A stretch of 7,293 nt of DNA from Deltaproteobacteria bacterium (GCA_017889845.1 JAGGAJ010000089.1:1-7293), one strand, 5' to 3'. Positions 1 to 5,638 are shown, numbered from the stretch's first letter. Notes: generated by a model not told the origin, from the letters alone. A program made the numbers and translations.

Positions 1-1796
1 GTCTGCTGGTACATGTGCTCCGCCAGGGCGTGGGCCTCCTTGATCAGCTTGTCCGCCGCGGCCCGCAGCGTCCCCTCGTCCTCCGACTTCAGGGCCTCCT
101 TCGCCTCCGCGATGGCGGCTTCGACCTTCGCGGCCGTGTCCGCCGGGATCTTCTCCTTGTTGTCCCGCAGCGTCTTCTCCGTGTTGTAGACCAGGGAGTC
201 GAGGTGGTTGCGCGCCTCGATGGCCGCCTTCCGCTTGCGGTCCTCCGCGGCGTGCGCCTCCGCCTCCCTGACCATCTTGTCGATGTCGCTCTTCTCCAGC
301 CCCGTGGACGCGGTGATCGTGATCTTCTGCTCCTTCCCCGTCCCCTTGTCCCGGGCGTTCACGTGGAGGATGCCGTTCGCGTCGATGTCGAAGGTCACCT
401 CGATCTGCGGAACGCCGCGCGGCGCGGCCGGGATGCCGTCGAGGTGGAACCGGCCCAGCGTCCGGTTGTCGTTCGCCATCTCACGCTCCCCCTGCAGCAC
501 GTGGATCTCCACGCTCGGCTGGCTGTCCGAGGCGGTGGTGAAGACCTCGCTCTTGCGCATCGGGATCGTCGCGTTGCGCTCGATGAGCTTCGTCATCACG
601 CCGCCAAGCGTCTCGATCCCCAGCGACAGGGGGGTCACGTCGAGGAGCAGCATGTCCTTGACCTGCCCGCCGAGCACGCCGGCCTGCACCGCCGCGCCCG
701 CCGCCACCACCTCGTCGGGGTTGACCCCCTGGTGCGGGTCCTTCCCGAAGAAGGACTTCACCATCTCCACCACCCGCGGGATACGGGTGGAGCCGCCCAC
801 CAGGACCACCTCGTCGATCTTCCCGACGGAGATCCCCGCGTCCCGGATCGCCATCTCGCAAGGTTTGAGCGTCCGGTCCAGGATGTCCTGGACCATCTGC
901 TCGAACTTCGCCCGGGACAGCTTCATCTGCAGGTGCTTCGGCCCCGCGGCGTCCGCGGTAATGAAGGGGAGGCTGATCTCCGTCTCCATCGTCGAGGAGA
1001 GCTCGATCTTCGCCTTTTCCGCCCCCTCCTTCAGCCGCTGAAGCGCAGTGCGGTCCTTCGACAGGTCGATCCCCTGGTCCTTCCGGAATTCGGAGATGAT
1101 CCACTCGATCAGCCGCTGGTCGATGTTGTCGCCGCCGAGGTGCGTGTCCCCGTTGGTGGACTTCACCTCCACCACGTTGTCCCCCACCTCGAGGATGGAG
1201 ATGTCGAACGTGCCTCCGCCGAAGTCGAACACGGCGATCAACTCGTTCTTCTTCCGGTCGAGTCCATACGCCAGCGCCGCCGCCGTGGGCTCGTTGATGA
1301 TCCGCAGTACCTCGAGGCCCGCGATCGTGCCCGCGTCCTTGGTGGCCTGCCGCTGGGAGTCGTTGAAGTAGGCGGGAACCGTGATGACCGCCTGCTTCAC
1401 CTCCTCGCCCAGGTACGTCTCCGCCGCTTTCTTCAGCTTCCCGAGGACCATGGCGGAGATCTGCTGCGGGGTGTACTCCTTCCCCGCCGCCAGCACCCGG
1501 GCGTCCTGGTTCGGCCCCTGGACGACCTTGTACGGCACGAGGCGGGTCTCCTCGGTCACCTCGTCGAACCGCCGCCCCATGAACCGCTTGATGGAGAAGA
1601 CCGTGTTCTCCGGGTTGAGGACCGCCTGGCGCTTGGCGACCTGGCCGACGAGGATCTGGCCGTCCTTGCCGAACCCCACCACCGAAGGCGTCAGCCGCCC
1701 CCCCTCCTCATTGATGAGCACCTTGGGTTCGCTCCCCTCCATCACCGCCACCACGGAGTTCGTCGTGCCCAGGTCGATCCCTATGATCTTCGCCAT
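1..1796 (-). CDS. dnaK: Chaperone protein DnaK (Hsp70), C-terminal tail cut by the window edge
   Basis: This is the ATP-dependent Hsp70 chaperone of the cytoplasm, which binds exposed hydrophobic peptides in cycles driven by DnaJ and GrpE. The 598 residues visible cover nearly the whole protein; DnaK is usually about 640 residues, so only the disordered tail should be missing. The start reads MAKIIGIDLGTTNSV, the phosphate-1 loop. FDFGGGTFD (residues 190-198) is phosphate-2 and VLVGGSTRIP (331-340) belongs to the adenosine site. The interdomain linker DMLLLDVTPLSLGIETLGG is at 381-399, followed by the substrate-binding beta domain and the helical lid. The segment around residues 57-80 (AVLNPENTVFSIKRFMGRRF) is the insertion typical of Gram-negative DnaK. 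A strong ribosome site, GGAAGGAG at 1805-1812, lies 8 bases before the ATG. The receiver gene ends 20 bases upstream, so the two are probably cotranscribed. No grpE precedes it and no CIRCE operator is visible. Identity is certain; whether this is the only dnaK of the genome cannot be seen. Confidence 0.98.
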   Translation of the reverse strand, partial: MAKIIGIDLGTTNSVVAVMEGSEPKVLINEEGGRLTPSVVGFGKDGQILVGQVAKRQAVLNPENTVFSIKRFMGRRFDEVTEETRLVPYKVVQGPNQDARVLAAGKEYTPQQISAMVLGKLKKAAETYLGEEVKQAVITVPAYFNDSQRQATKDAGTIAGLEVLRIINEPTAAALAYGLDRKKNELIAVFDFGGGTFDISILEVGDNVVEVKSTNGDTHLGGDNIDQRLIEWIISEFRKDQGIDLSKDRTALQRLKEGAEKAKIELSSTMETEISLPFITADAAGPKHLQMKLSRAKFEQMVQDILDRTLKPCEMAIRDAGISVGKIDEVVLVGGSTRIPRVVEMVKSFFGKDPHQGVNPDEVVAAGAAVQAGVLGGQVKDMLLLDVTPLSLGIETLGGVMTKLIERNATIPMRKSEVFTTASDSQPSVEIHVLQGEREMANDNRTLGRFHLDGIPAAPRGVPQIEVTFDIDANGILHVNARDKGTGKEQKITITASTGLEKSDIDKMVREAEAHAAEDRKRKAAIEARNHLDSLVYNTEKTLRDNKEKIPADTAAKVEAAIAEAKEALKSEDEGTLRAAADKLIKEAHALAEHMYQQ

Positions 1797-1816
1797 CGCT
1801 TTGGCTCCTTCCCGTT

Positions 1817-2206
1817 TCAGATGGTATCGAGCAATTTATCGATGAAGCGGAACAGCGTCTGCCCGTCCACCGGCTTGGTCACCATTCCCACCGCCCCCGC
1901 CTCCACCGCCCACATTTTCCGCTCCGGCCCCCCCTCTCTCGCAAGGAGAAGGACCGGGGTCCGGGCGGCAAGCCGTGCGATCCGGGCCAGCGCATCCATG
2001 CCGCAGAGGGACGGGGTGTCCAGGTCCACCACGGCGAGATCCGCGGCGACGTCGGACAGCCGCCGAAGACCCTCGGTGCCGTCGCTCCACAGTTCCGCCA
2101 GGTCCCCCGCGTCCGACAGCCACCCAAGCAGGTGAGCCACCGGCATGAAGTCGTCCGCGGTCGCGTCCGCGATCAGGACCACCCTCCGGGTCACTTTCCT
2201 TGCCAT
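1817..2206 (-). CDS. Stand-alone receiver-domain protein (CheY-like), altered active site, upstream of dnaK
   Basis: This 129-residue protein is a single response-regulator receiver domain with no output domain. The fold pattern is clear: strand 1 VVLIAD (9-14), strand 3 DLAVVDLDTP (56-65) with the likely phospho-acceptor Asp61, strand 4 TPVLLLA (83-89), and the conserved lysine in VTKPVD (Lys111). Two usual residues are changed. The second aspartate of the acidic pair is Ala15 (Asp14 is kept), and the Ser/Thr switch position after strand 4 is Ala89. Phosphorylation may thus be weak or atypical. The ATG at 2206 is preferred over a TTG 22 codons earlier, because GGAGGG at 2215-2220 sits 8 bases before it and because the extended reading would run through the -24/-12 promoter. 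It ends 20 bases before dnaK and shares its direction. The partner kinase and target are unknown. The receiver-family call is firm, the function is not. Confidence 0.85.
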   Translation of the reverse strand: MARKVTRRVVLIADATADDFMPVAHLLGWLSDAGDLAELWSDGTEGLRRLSDVAADLAVVDLDTPSLCGMDALARIARLAARTPVLLLAREGGPERKMWAVEAGAVGMVTKPVDGQTLFRFIDKLLDTI

Positions 2207-2232
2207 TCCCCGAACCCTCCGCCCCGAAATAG

Positions 2233-2249
2233 AACAATTCCCGTGCCAA
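2233..2249 (-). promoter_or_regulatory. Putative sigma-54 (-24/-12) promoter for receiver-dnaK
   Basis: On the minus strand the site reads TTGGCACGGGAATTGTT. Against the known RpoN consensus TTGGCACG-N4-TTGCW it matches the whole -24 element and the spacing, and has one mismatch: T for C at the -12 position. The predicted transcription start is near 2222, which gives a short leader of about 16 bases that still contains GGAGGG. It is the only good -24/-12 match I saw by eye in the intergenic regions, and it lies just beyond a gene for a sigma-54 activator. The mismatch falls in the most conserved dinucleotide, so activity is not assured. Confidence 0.55.
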
Positions 2250-2284
2250 CGGCGCGGGGGGAGGCCCGCCAATGCATCTATTTG

Positions 2285-2298
2285 TTATTCAAGAATAA
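2285..2298. repeat. AT-rich dyad TTATTC-AA-GAATAA
   Basis: Two 6-base arms, TTATTC and GAATAA, are perfect reverse complements around a 2-base centre. The dyad lies inside the AT-rich block about 70 bases upstream of the predicted sigma-54 start. On the minus strand it includes CTTGAA, which resembles an RpoH -35 hexamer, but no matching -10 element is found at the usual spacing. It could be an operator or simply part of a flexible, bendable stretch. Confidence 0.3.
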
Positions 2299-2376
2299 AT
2301 TGTCATATTGATCCGCTGCCGGACTGGGAGGGGCAACCGGGCGCGCCATTCCGGCACGGGCCATCGCGCATACCCA

Positions 2377-2389
2377 TGCCATCCTGGCA
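2377..2389. promoter_or_regulatory. Dyad TGCCA-N3-TGGCA, possible enhancer site of the NtrC-type activator
   Basis: The sequence TGCCATCCTGGCA has perfect 5-base arms around a 3-base spacer. NtrC-family activators with a Fis-type helix-turn-helix bind TGC-N-GCA type dyads, and the centre here is about 160 bases upstream of the predicted sigma-54 start, within the usual enhancer range. On RNA it could form a small hairpin 35 bases after the activator stop codon, but no T run follows, so it makes a poor terminator. The role is inferred from position and symmetry. Confidence 0.3.
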
Positions 2390-2423
2390 ATAATCCGGGG
2401 ACATCACGAACTGTCGGCGGGTG

Positions 2424-3791
2424 TCAGCCCGCCAGCCCGAACTCCTTCACCTTGCGGTGAAGGGTGCGCAGGCCGATCCCGAGGAGCTTGGCCGCCTGGG
2501 TCTTGTTCCCGCCGGTCTTGGCGAGAGCGTCCCGGATGGCGTCCCGCTCTATTTCCGTAAGGGTGCGGGAGGGGGGGAGGGGGATCGGCTCCGTAGACGA
2601 CGGAAGAACCACCCCCTGAATCAACTCGGGCGGAAGGTCGCCGGGTTCTATCGTCTCTCCCTGGCAGACGAGGGTGGCGGTTTCGAGGGCGTTTCGGAGC
2701 TGGCGGACGTTCCCCGGCCACCGGTACCCGAGCAGGCTCTTCGTCGCGCCGGGGGAGAGCCGCCTGGGTGATACTCCGTTCTCCTCCGCGATCCGGGCGA
2801 GGAAATGGTCGGAGAGCCGCGGTATGTCCTCCCGCCGGTCCCGGAGGGGCGGCACCTCGATCCCGAACACGTTCAGCCTGTAATAGAGGTCTTCCCGGAA
2901 CGCCTTCTCCTCCACCCGACTTTTCAGGTCCTGGTTCGTCGCGGCGATGATCCGTACGTCCACCGTGAGCACCTGGGAGCCGCCCACGCGAAGGACTTCC
3001 TTCTGCTCGATGGCGCGGAGCAGCTTCGACTGGATCCCGAGGGAAACGTCCCCCACCTCGTCGAGGAAGAGGGTCCCCCCCTCCGCGTTCTCAAGCTTCC
3101 CCGGCCGGGCGGCCACGGCTCCGGTGAAGGCGCCCTTTTCATGGCCGAACAGCTCGGACTCCAGCAGCGTCTCCGGGATCGCCGCACAGTTCAGCGGGAG
3201 GAACGGGCGTTCCCGGCGGGGGCTCAAGGCGTGGATCGCGCGAGCGACCAGCTCTTTCCCCGTCCCGCTCTCCCCGGTGACGAGTACGTTCATCCGCGTC
3301 GGGGCGACCAGCCGGATCTTGCGGAGGACCTCCTCCATCGCCCGGGAGGAACCGACGATCCCCGAAAGGCCGGCGGGGCGACCCACCTCCTCCCGCAACC
3401 GGTCGATCTCCCGCCGCATCCCCCGCTCCTTGACCGCCTTGAAGACGGCGGCCCGCAGGCGCGGGATCTCCACGGGCTTGAGGAGAAAGTCCGAGGCGCC
3501 GGCGCGGACCGCCTCCACCGCCCCCTCCACGGTGCCGAAGGCGGTGAGCACGACCACCGGGACCCCGGGGTGGGACCTGGTGACGTGCCGCAGCACCTCC
3601 AGCCCCGTCAGGCCGGGCATCCGCAGGTCCGTCACCACCACGTCCCCCCCCTCGCCGGCGAGCCGGGACAGCCCCTCCTTCGGGTCGGCGAACGGCAGGA
3701 CCTCGAACCCGTCGCGGCGCAGGGCGGCGGAAACGCTCTGCAGGCTGTCGGCGTCGTCGTCGAAGACGAAAACCCGGGCTTTCCCCCTCAT
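2424..3791 (-). CDS. Sigma-54-dependent response regulator, NtrC family
   Basis: This is a 455-residue transcription activator that, once phosphorylated, uses ATP to open sigma-54 RNA polymerase complexes. It has all three domains. The receiver (about 5-120) has an intact site: acidic residues Asp11-Asp12, phospho-acceptor Asp55 in TDLRMP, Thr83 and Lys105. The AAA+ domain (about 145-375) has Walker A GESGTGKE (173-180), the sigma-54 contact loop GAFTGA (220-225) and Walker B GTLFLDEVG (239-247), followed by RIIAATN and FREDLYYRLNVF. The C-terminal Fis-type helix-turn-helix is at about 415-452 (NKTQAAKLLGIGLRTLHRKV). The start ATG overlaps the kinase stop as ATGA, and GGGAGGGGGG lies just upstream, so translation is probably coupled. 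The length is normal for the ZraR/AtoC/NtrC group; which of these it is cannot be told from sequence. The sigma-54-type promoter just past its stop is a candidate target. Confidence 0.96.
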   Translation of the reverse strand: MRGKARVFVFDDDADSLQSVSAALRRDGFEVLPFADPKEGLSRLAGEGGDVVVTDLRMPGLTGLEVLRHVTRSHPGVPVVVLTAFGTVEGAVEAVRAGASDFLLKPVEIPRLRAAVFKAVKERGMRREIDRLREEVGRPAGLSGIVGSSRAMEEVLRKIRLVAPTRMNVLVTGESGTGKELVARAIHALSPRRERPFLPLNCAAIPETLLESELFGHEKGAFTGAVAARPGKLENAEGGTLFLDEVGDVSLGIQSKLLRAIEQKEVLRVGGSQVLTVDVRIIAATNQDLKSRVEEKAFREDLYYRLNVFGIEVPPLRDRREDIPRLSDHFLARIAEENGVSPRRLSPGATKSLLGYRWPGNVRQLRNALETATLVCQGETIEPGDLPPELIQGVVLPSSTEPIPLPPSRTLTEIERDAIRDALAKTGGNKTQAAKLLGIGLRTLHRKVKEFGLAG

Positions 3792-4558
3792 CGCGTCCCC
3801 CCTCCCGGCGGCAGGGCAAGCGGCAGCCTGCCGGGGTACATCGCCCGGAACTGCGACTCGTACGGCAGCGTGACGGTCACCGACGTCCCGCGCCCCTCCC
3901 GGCTGCGGACGGAGACCGTCCCGCCGTGCTGCTGCACGATCTGGCGGACGATGGGGAGCCCGAGCCCGCTGCCGTTCTTCCGGGTCGTGAAGAAGAGGCG
4001 GAAGATGTGGCGCCGGTCCGCCCGCGGAATCCCGCGCCCGTTGTCCTGGATGCGCACGAAGGGAAGCCCCGCCCGGACGCCGGTCGCCACACGTACCGCT
4101 TTCTCCTGCTTGTCCATCGCCTCCTCCGCGTTCAGCAGGATGTTCAGCAGGGCCTGCTTGAGCTGCCTCTCGTCGGCCAGAAGCGGCAGCGGGGCGGGAT
4201 GGTATCGCACGGCGATGTCGACCCCCCGGTACGTGAAGTCAACCTCGAGGAAGCGCAGCGTCTCCGCCACTACCCGGTTCAGGTCCACGGGCGACAGCTC
4301 CATGGCCGGGGGTCGGGCGAACCGCAGGAACGCCGACAGGCTGTCGTTCAGCCGCTGGGTGACCTTCAGGTTGGCCCGGGCGAGGGCGAGAAGCTCGTCC
4401 TTCTGCGGCACGTCCCGGTCGGGGAGCTCGACGAGCATCTCCTCCAGGAGCTGGCTGTTGATGTAGAGGGAGTTGAGCGGATTGCGGATCTCGTGCGCAA
4501 GGCCCGCGGCGACCGCGCCCAGGTCGGCGAGTTTCTTGCGTGTTCTCGTGGCCGGCAC
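3788..4558 (-). CDS. Short soluble sensor histidine kinase lacking a sensor domain
   Basis: This is a 256-residue histidine kinase, most likely the partner of the NtrC-type activator, with which it shares a 4-base ATGA stop/start overlap. The HisKA domain begins almost at the N-terminus, with the phospho-acceptor His22 in AHEIRNPLNSL. The HATPase domain follows: N box QALLNILLNAEEA (135-147), G1 box DNGRGIP (172-178), an F-box-like IFRLFFTTRKN (185-195) and G2 box GSGLGLP (196-202). There is no signal peptide, membrane segment, PAS or GAF domain. The start is a GTG at 4558 without a visible ribosome site, and an in-frame TAG lies four codons upstream, so no longer N-terminus is possible in this frame. 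An ATG at 4596 opens a different frame and would add only about 14 residues if a one-base shift joined them. The lipoprotein gene ends 65 bases upstream. The kinase call is firm; the exact start and the signal sensed are open. Confidence 0.92.
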   Translation of the reverse strand: MPATRTRKKLADLGAVAAGLAHEIRNPLNSLYINSQLLEEMLVELPDRDVPQKDELLALARANLKVTQRLNDSLSAFLRFARPPAMELSPVDLNRVVAETLRFLEVDFTYRGVDIAVRYHPAPLPLLADERQLKQALLNILLNAEEAMDKQEKAVRVATGVRAGLPFVRIQDNGRGIPRADRRHIFRLFFTTRKNGSGLGLPIVRQIVQQHGGTVSVRSREGRGTSVTVTLPYESQFRAMYPGRLPLALPPGGGTR

Positions 4559-4623
4559 GAGAAGATTCTACCGTAAATCACACCCTCGCCGGCCATCAAC
4601 TCTGATCTGTCCCGGCGGCACCG

Positions 4624-5283
4624 TTAGAAATACTCGACTGTCAGCCGGGGTGCGGTGATGGCTACCGTAGGCTGGTCGTCGATGCCGACGAATCCGGTGG
4701 GATTCGGCACGAAATCGAGCAGATAACGCACCTGGAAATCCGCAAGGCCGCGTCGTTGGGCTTCCTGCATCAGGGACGTGACATCGATCGCCACATCGAT
4801 CCCCACGTCGGTAGCGAGGAAGTCGATTCGGAGGAATGCGAAAGATCCATCCGGAAACGTCAGCGGGTCCGAATTGAAGTCCGCGGGGGTCAGGCCCCTT
4901 ACCGGATAGGAGACCAGGTCTATGAGGGCAGGTATCGTTCTTGCGAATTCCACACTCGTTACGGAAACTTTAAGGACCGAGGAAACGATCGTCGCGTTCA
5001 GTGGGATCGCCGGATATCCGGTGGATCCATCGAGAGGGAAATCCAGGAACGCCCGGAATTCCGGAAAGTTCGGATTCAGGATGTCGATCCCGAAGAAGAG
5101 GGTGTCGGGTCCCTGGGTAACTGTGAACGAATTCGCAACCGGGTCGAAGGCGATGTCCCCGTCCGAAGGTTGGTCGCTGAGGATATCCACGATGACGGTA
5201 GTGGGGCCGCTGTCACCGCTCCCGCAGCCAGCCAGGAACAGGGCAAGGACACCGACCATCCCGAGGATCCACCGTTTCCGCAT
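4624..5283 (-). CDS. Predicted lipoprotein with DNRLRE-like beta-rich body
   Basis: This is a 219-residue secreted lipoprotein. The N-terminus MRKRWILGMVGVLALFLAGC has a charged start, a hydrophobic core and a lipobox LAGC, so Cys20 would be lipidated. Position +2 is Gly, not the inner-membrane retention residue Asp, which suggests the outer membrane. The start ATG has GGAGG at 5292-5296, 8 bases upstream. A longer reading from 5346 has no such support and would bury the signal peptide. The body has no cysteines or recognisable catalytic motif and is rich in beta-forming and Asp/Pro residues. A pattern of FRAFLDFPL (76-84), then IVSSVLKVSV (99-108), then VAIDVTSLMQ (164-173) and VRYLLDF (185-191) recalls DNRLRE-type beta-sandwich domains of surface proteins. 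That is a weak, by-eye match. GC content is visibly lower than in the neighbours. It is codirectional with the kinase 65 bases downstream, without a clear terminator between. Function unknown. Confidence 0.85.
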   Translation of the reverse strand: MRKRWILGMVGVLALFLAGCGSGDSGPTTVIVDILSDQPSDGDIAFDPVANSFTVTQGPDTLFFGIDILNPNFPEFRAFLDFPLDGSTGYPAIPLNATIVSSVLKVSVTSVEFARTIPALIDLVSYPVRGLTPADFNSDPLTFPDGSFAFLRIDFLATDVGIDVAIDVTSLMQEAQRRGLADFQVRYLLDFVPNPTGFVGIDDQPTVAITAPRLTVEYF

Positions 5284-5388
5284 GACCCGCACCTCCGTTT
5301 CCGTCCTCCGCACCTGTATTACGCCCTCGGGGCGGGGGAAATTCACAATAAACAGGGTACCTCACCCCGGGCGTCGAAACCAGCATCG

Positions 5389-5530
5389 GCGGGAATGGAT
5401 CTCCCGCAGTGCGACGATGCGGGGGGTTCCTCGAAGGCGGCCTATGGAGGGAAGGCAAAGATTGCGTCGAGCGGAATGGCAGCGAGCGGACGCAGGTCGC
5501 GAGCGTAGCCGGAGAGGAAGTCCCCCGCGA
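5389..5530. ncRNA. Candidate structured RNA or long imperfect inverted repeat, unidentified
   Basis: A rod-like fold can be read directly. GCGGGGGG (5419-5426) pairs with TCCCCCGC (5521-5528; seven Watson-Crick pairs and one G-T). After one bulged G (5520), TTCCTC (5427-5432) pairs with GAGGAA (5514-5519). After a small internal loop, CGGC (5438-5441) pairs with GCCG (5508-5511) and TA (5443-5444) with TA (5506-5507). At the tip TGCGTC (5463-5468) pairs with GACGCA (5489-5494). In addition GCGGGA (5389-5394) can pair with TCCCGC (5402-5407), and CCCGCA (5403-5408) with TGCGGG (5418-5423), so neighbouring helices compete. The strand cannot be decided because the repeat folds either way. No T run follows, and it matches none of the RNA families I compared (RNase P, SRP, 6S, tmRNA, TPP, glycine, cyclic di-GMP riboswitches). 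It may be a small RNA, a leader element or a palindromic repeat. Confidence 0.35.
5468..5507. repeat. Three spaced CGAGCG(G/T)A octamers
   Basis: CGAGCGGA occurs at 5468-5475 and 5483-5490, and CGAGCGTA at 5500-5507, giving steps of 15 and 17 bases. They lie in the tip and the 3' side of the inverted-repeat region. The spacing is not quite regular and the copies are short, so this may be a by-product of GC-rich composition rather than a set of binding sites. Confidence 0.3.
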
Positions 5531-5592
5531 GTCACACCGCGGCTATCGGATTCGCCTCGCCCGGTTCCGTCCGCCTGCCATCGCTCCAACCC

Positions 5593-5601
5593 TGATATAA
5601 T
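5593..5601 (+). promoter_or_regulatory. Extended -10 sigma-70-type promoter for the PBP gene
   Basis: The sequence TGATATAAT is a perfect TATAAT (5596-5601) with the TGN extension, standing out in a GC-rich region. A weak -35, CTGCCA (5575-5580), is only 15 bases away, which an extended -10 can tolerate. Transcription would start near 5607-5608 and give a leader of about 30 bases before the TTG start at 5639. Because the promoter lies downstream of the structured region, that region would not be part of the PBP leader transcribed from here. Confidence 0.65.
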
Positions 5602-5638
5602 TACCGATTAAACCCTTCCCGCACGCGAGAGGAGCGCA

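Larger units (their letters stand above)
2207..2423. other. Intergenic region between activator gene and receiver-dnaK unit
   Basis: This 217-base stretch has no convincing gene. It separates the stop of the sigma-54 activator from the start of the receiver gene, both on the minus strand. It contains a sigma-54-type promoter, a ribosome site (2215-2220), an AT-rich block at 2271-2310 (31 of 40 bases are A or T, unlike the GC-rich surroundings), and two dyads. No stem followed by a T run is visible after the activator gene, so read-through into the receiver gene is also possible. The arrangement of promoter, AT-rich stretch and far-upstream dyad resembles the layout of enhancer-driven sigma-54 promoters. 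Confidence 0.7.
5284..5638. other. Divergent intergenic region between lipoprotein and PBP genes
   Basis: This 355-base gap between divergent genes holds no convincing protein gene; the short open frames in it lack ribosome sites and family features. It contains the lipoprotein ribosome site (5292-5296), the extended -10 promoter of the PBP gene and its ribosome site (5627-5634), and a nested inverted-repeat region (5389-5530) that may be transcribed as RNA. No good -10/-35 pair was found for the lipoprotein gene. A TAATAC at 5313-5318 on the minus strand is a possible -10, but the nearest TTGTGA lies 21 bases away, which is too far. Confidence 0.65.

Noticed and set aside
15..2135. A 706-codon open frame on the plus strand
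   Set aside because: It lies antisense to dnaK and the receiver gene, is rich in Arg/Leu/His/Val repeats with no domain pattern, and has no ribosome site. It is a shadow of high-GC coding on the other strand.
2281..2310. RpoH (heat-shock) promoter for receiver-dnaK
   Set aside because: CTTGAA is present on the minus strand (plus 2288-2293), but no CCCCAT-like -10 occurs at the normal spacing; only a CAT appears too close.
2377..2389. Rho-independent terminator after the activator gene
   Set aside because: The TGCCA/TGGCA hairpin has only 5 pairs with a 3-base loop and no following T run on either strand.
2207..2423. CIRCE operator of HrcA
   Set aside because: No TTAGCACTC-N9-GAGTGCTAA or near match on either strand.
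2805..4466. A 553-codon open frame on the plus strand
   Set aside because: It is antisense to the activator and kinase genes, both of which show full motif sets, and its product has no recognisable fold or motif.
4559..4623. Terminator or separate promoter between lipoprotein and kinase genes
   Set aside because: CGCCGG/CCGGCG can pair across an 18-base loop, but no T run follows, and no good -10/-35 or -24/-12 pair was seen.
5433..5513. TPP, glycine or cyclic di-GMP riboswitch
   Set aside because: Fragments such as GCGTAG, GGAGAG and GGCAAAG occur, but the ordered conserved cores of these aptamers are missing, and the region lies upstream of the PBP promoter.
5511..5528. RNase P RNA-like GAGGAAGTCC segment
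   Set aside because: It only loosely resembles the conserved GAGGAAAGTCC of RNase P RNA; the remaining conserved parts and the length of about 350 bases are absent.
5409..5600. A 63-codon open frame on the plus strand in the divergent gap
   Set aside because: No ribosome site, Arg/Gly-rich composition, and it runs through the inverted repeats and the -10 element of the PBP promoter.
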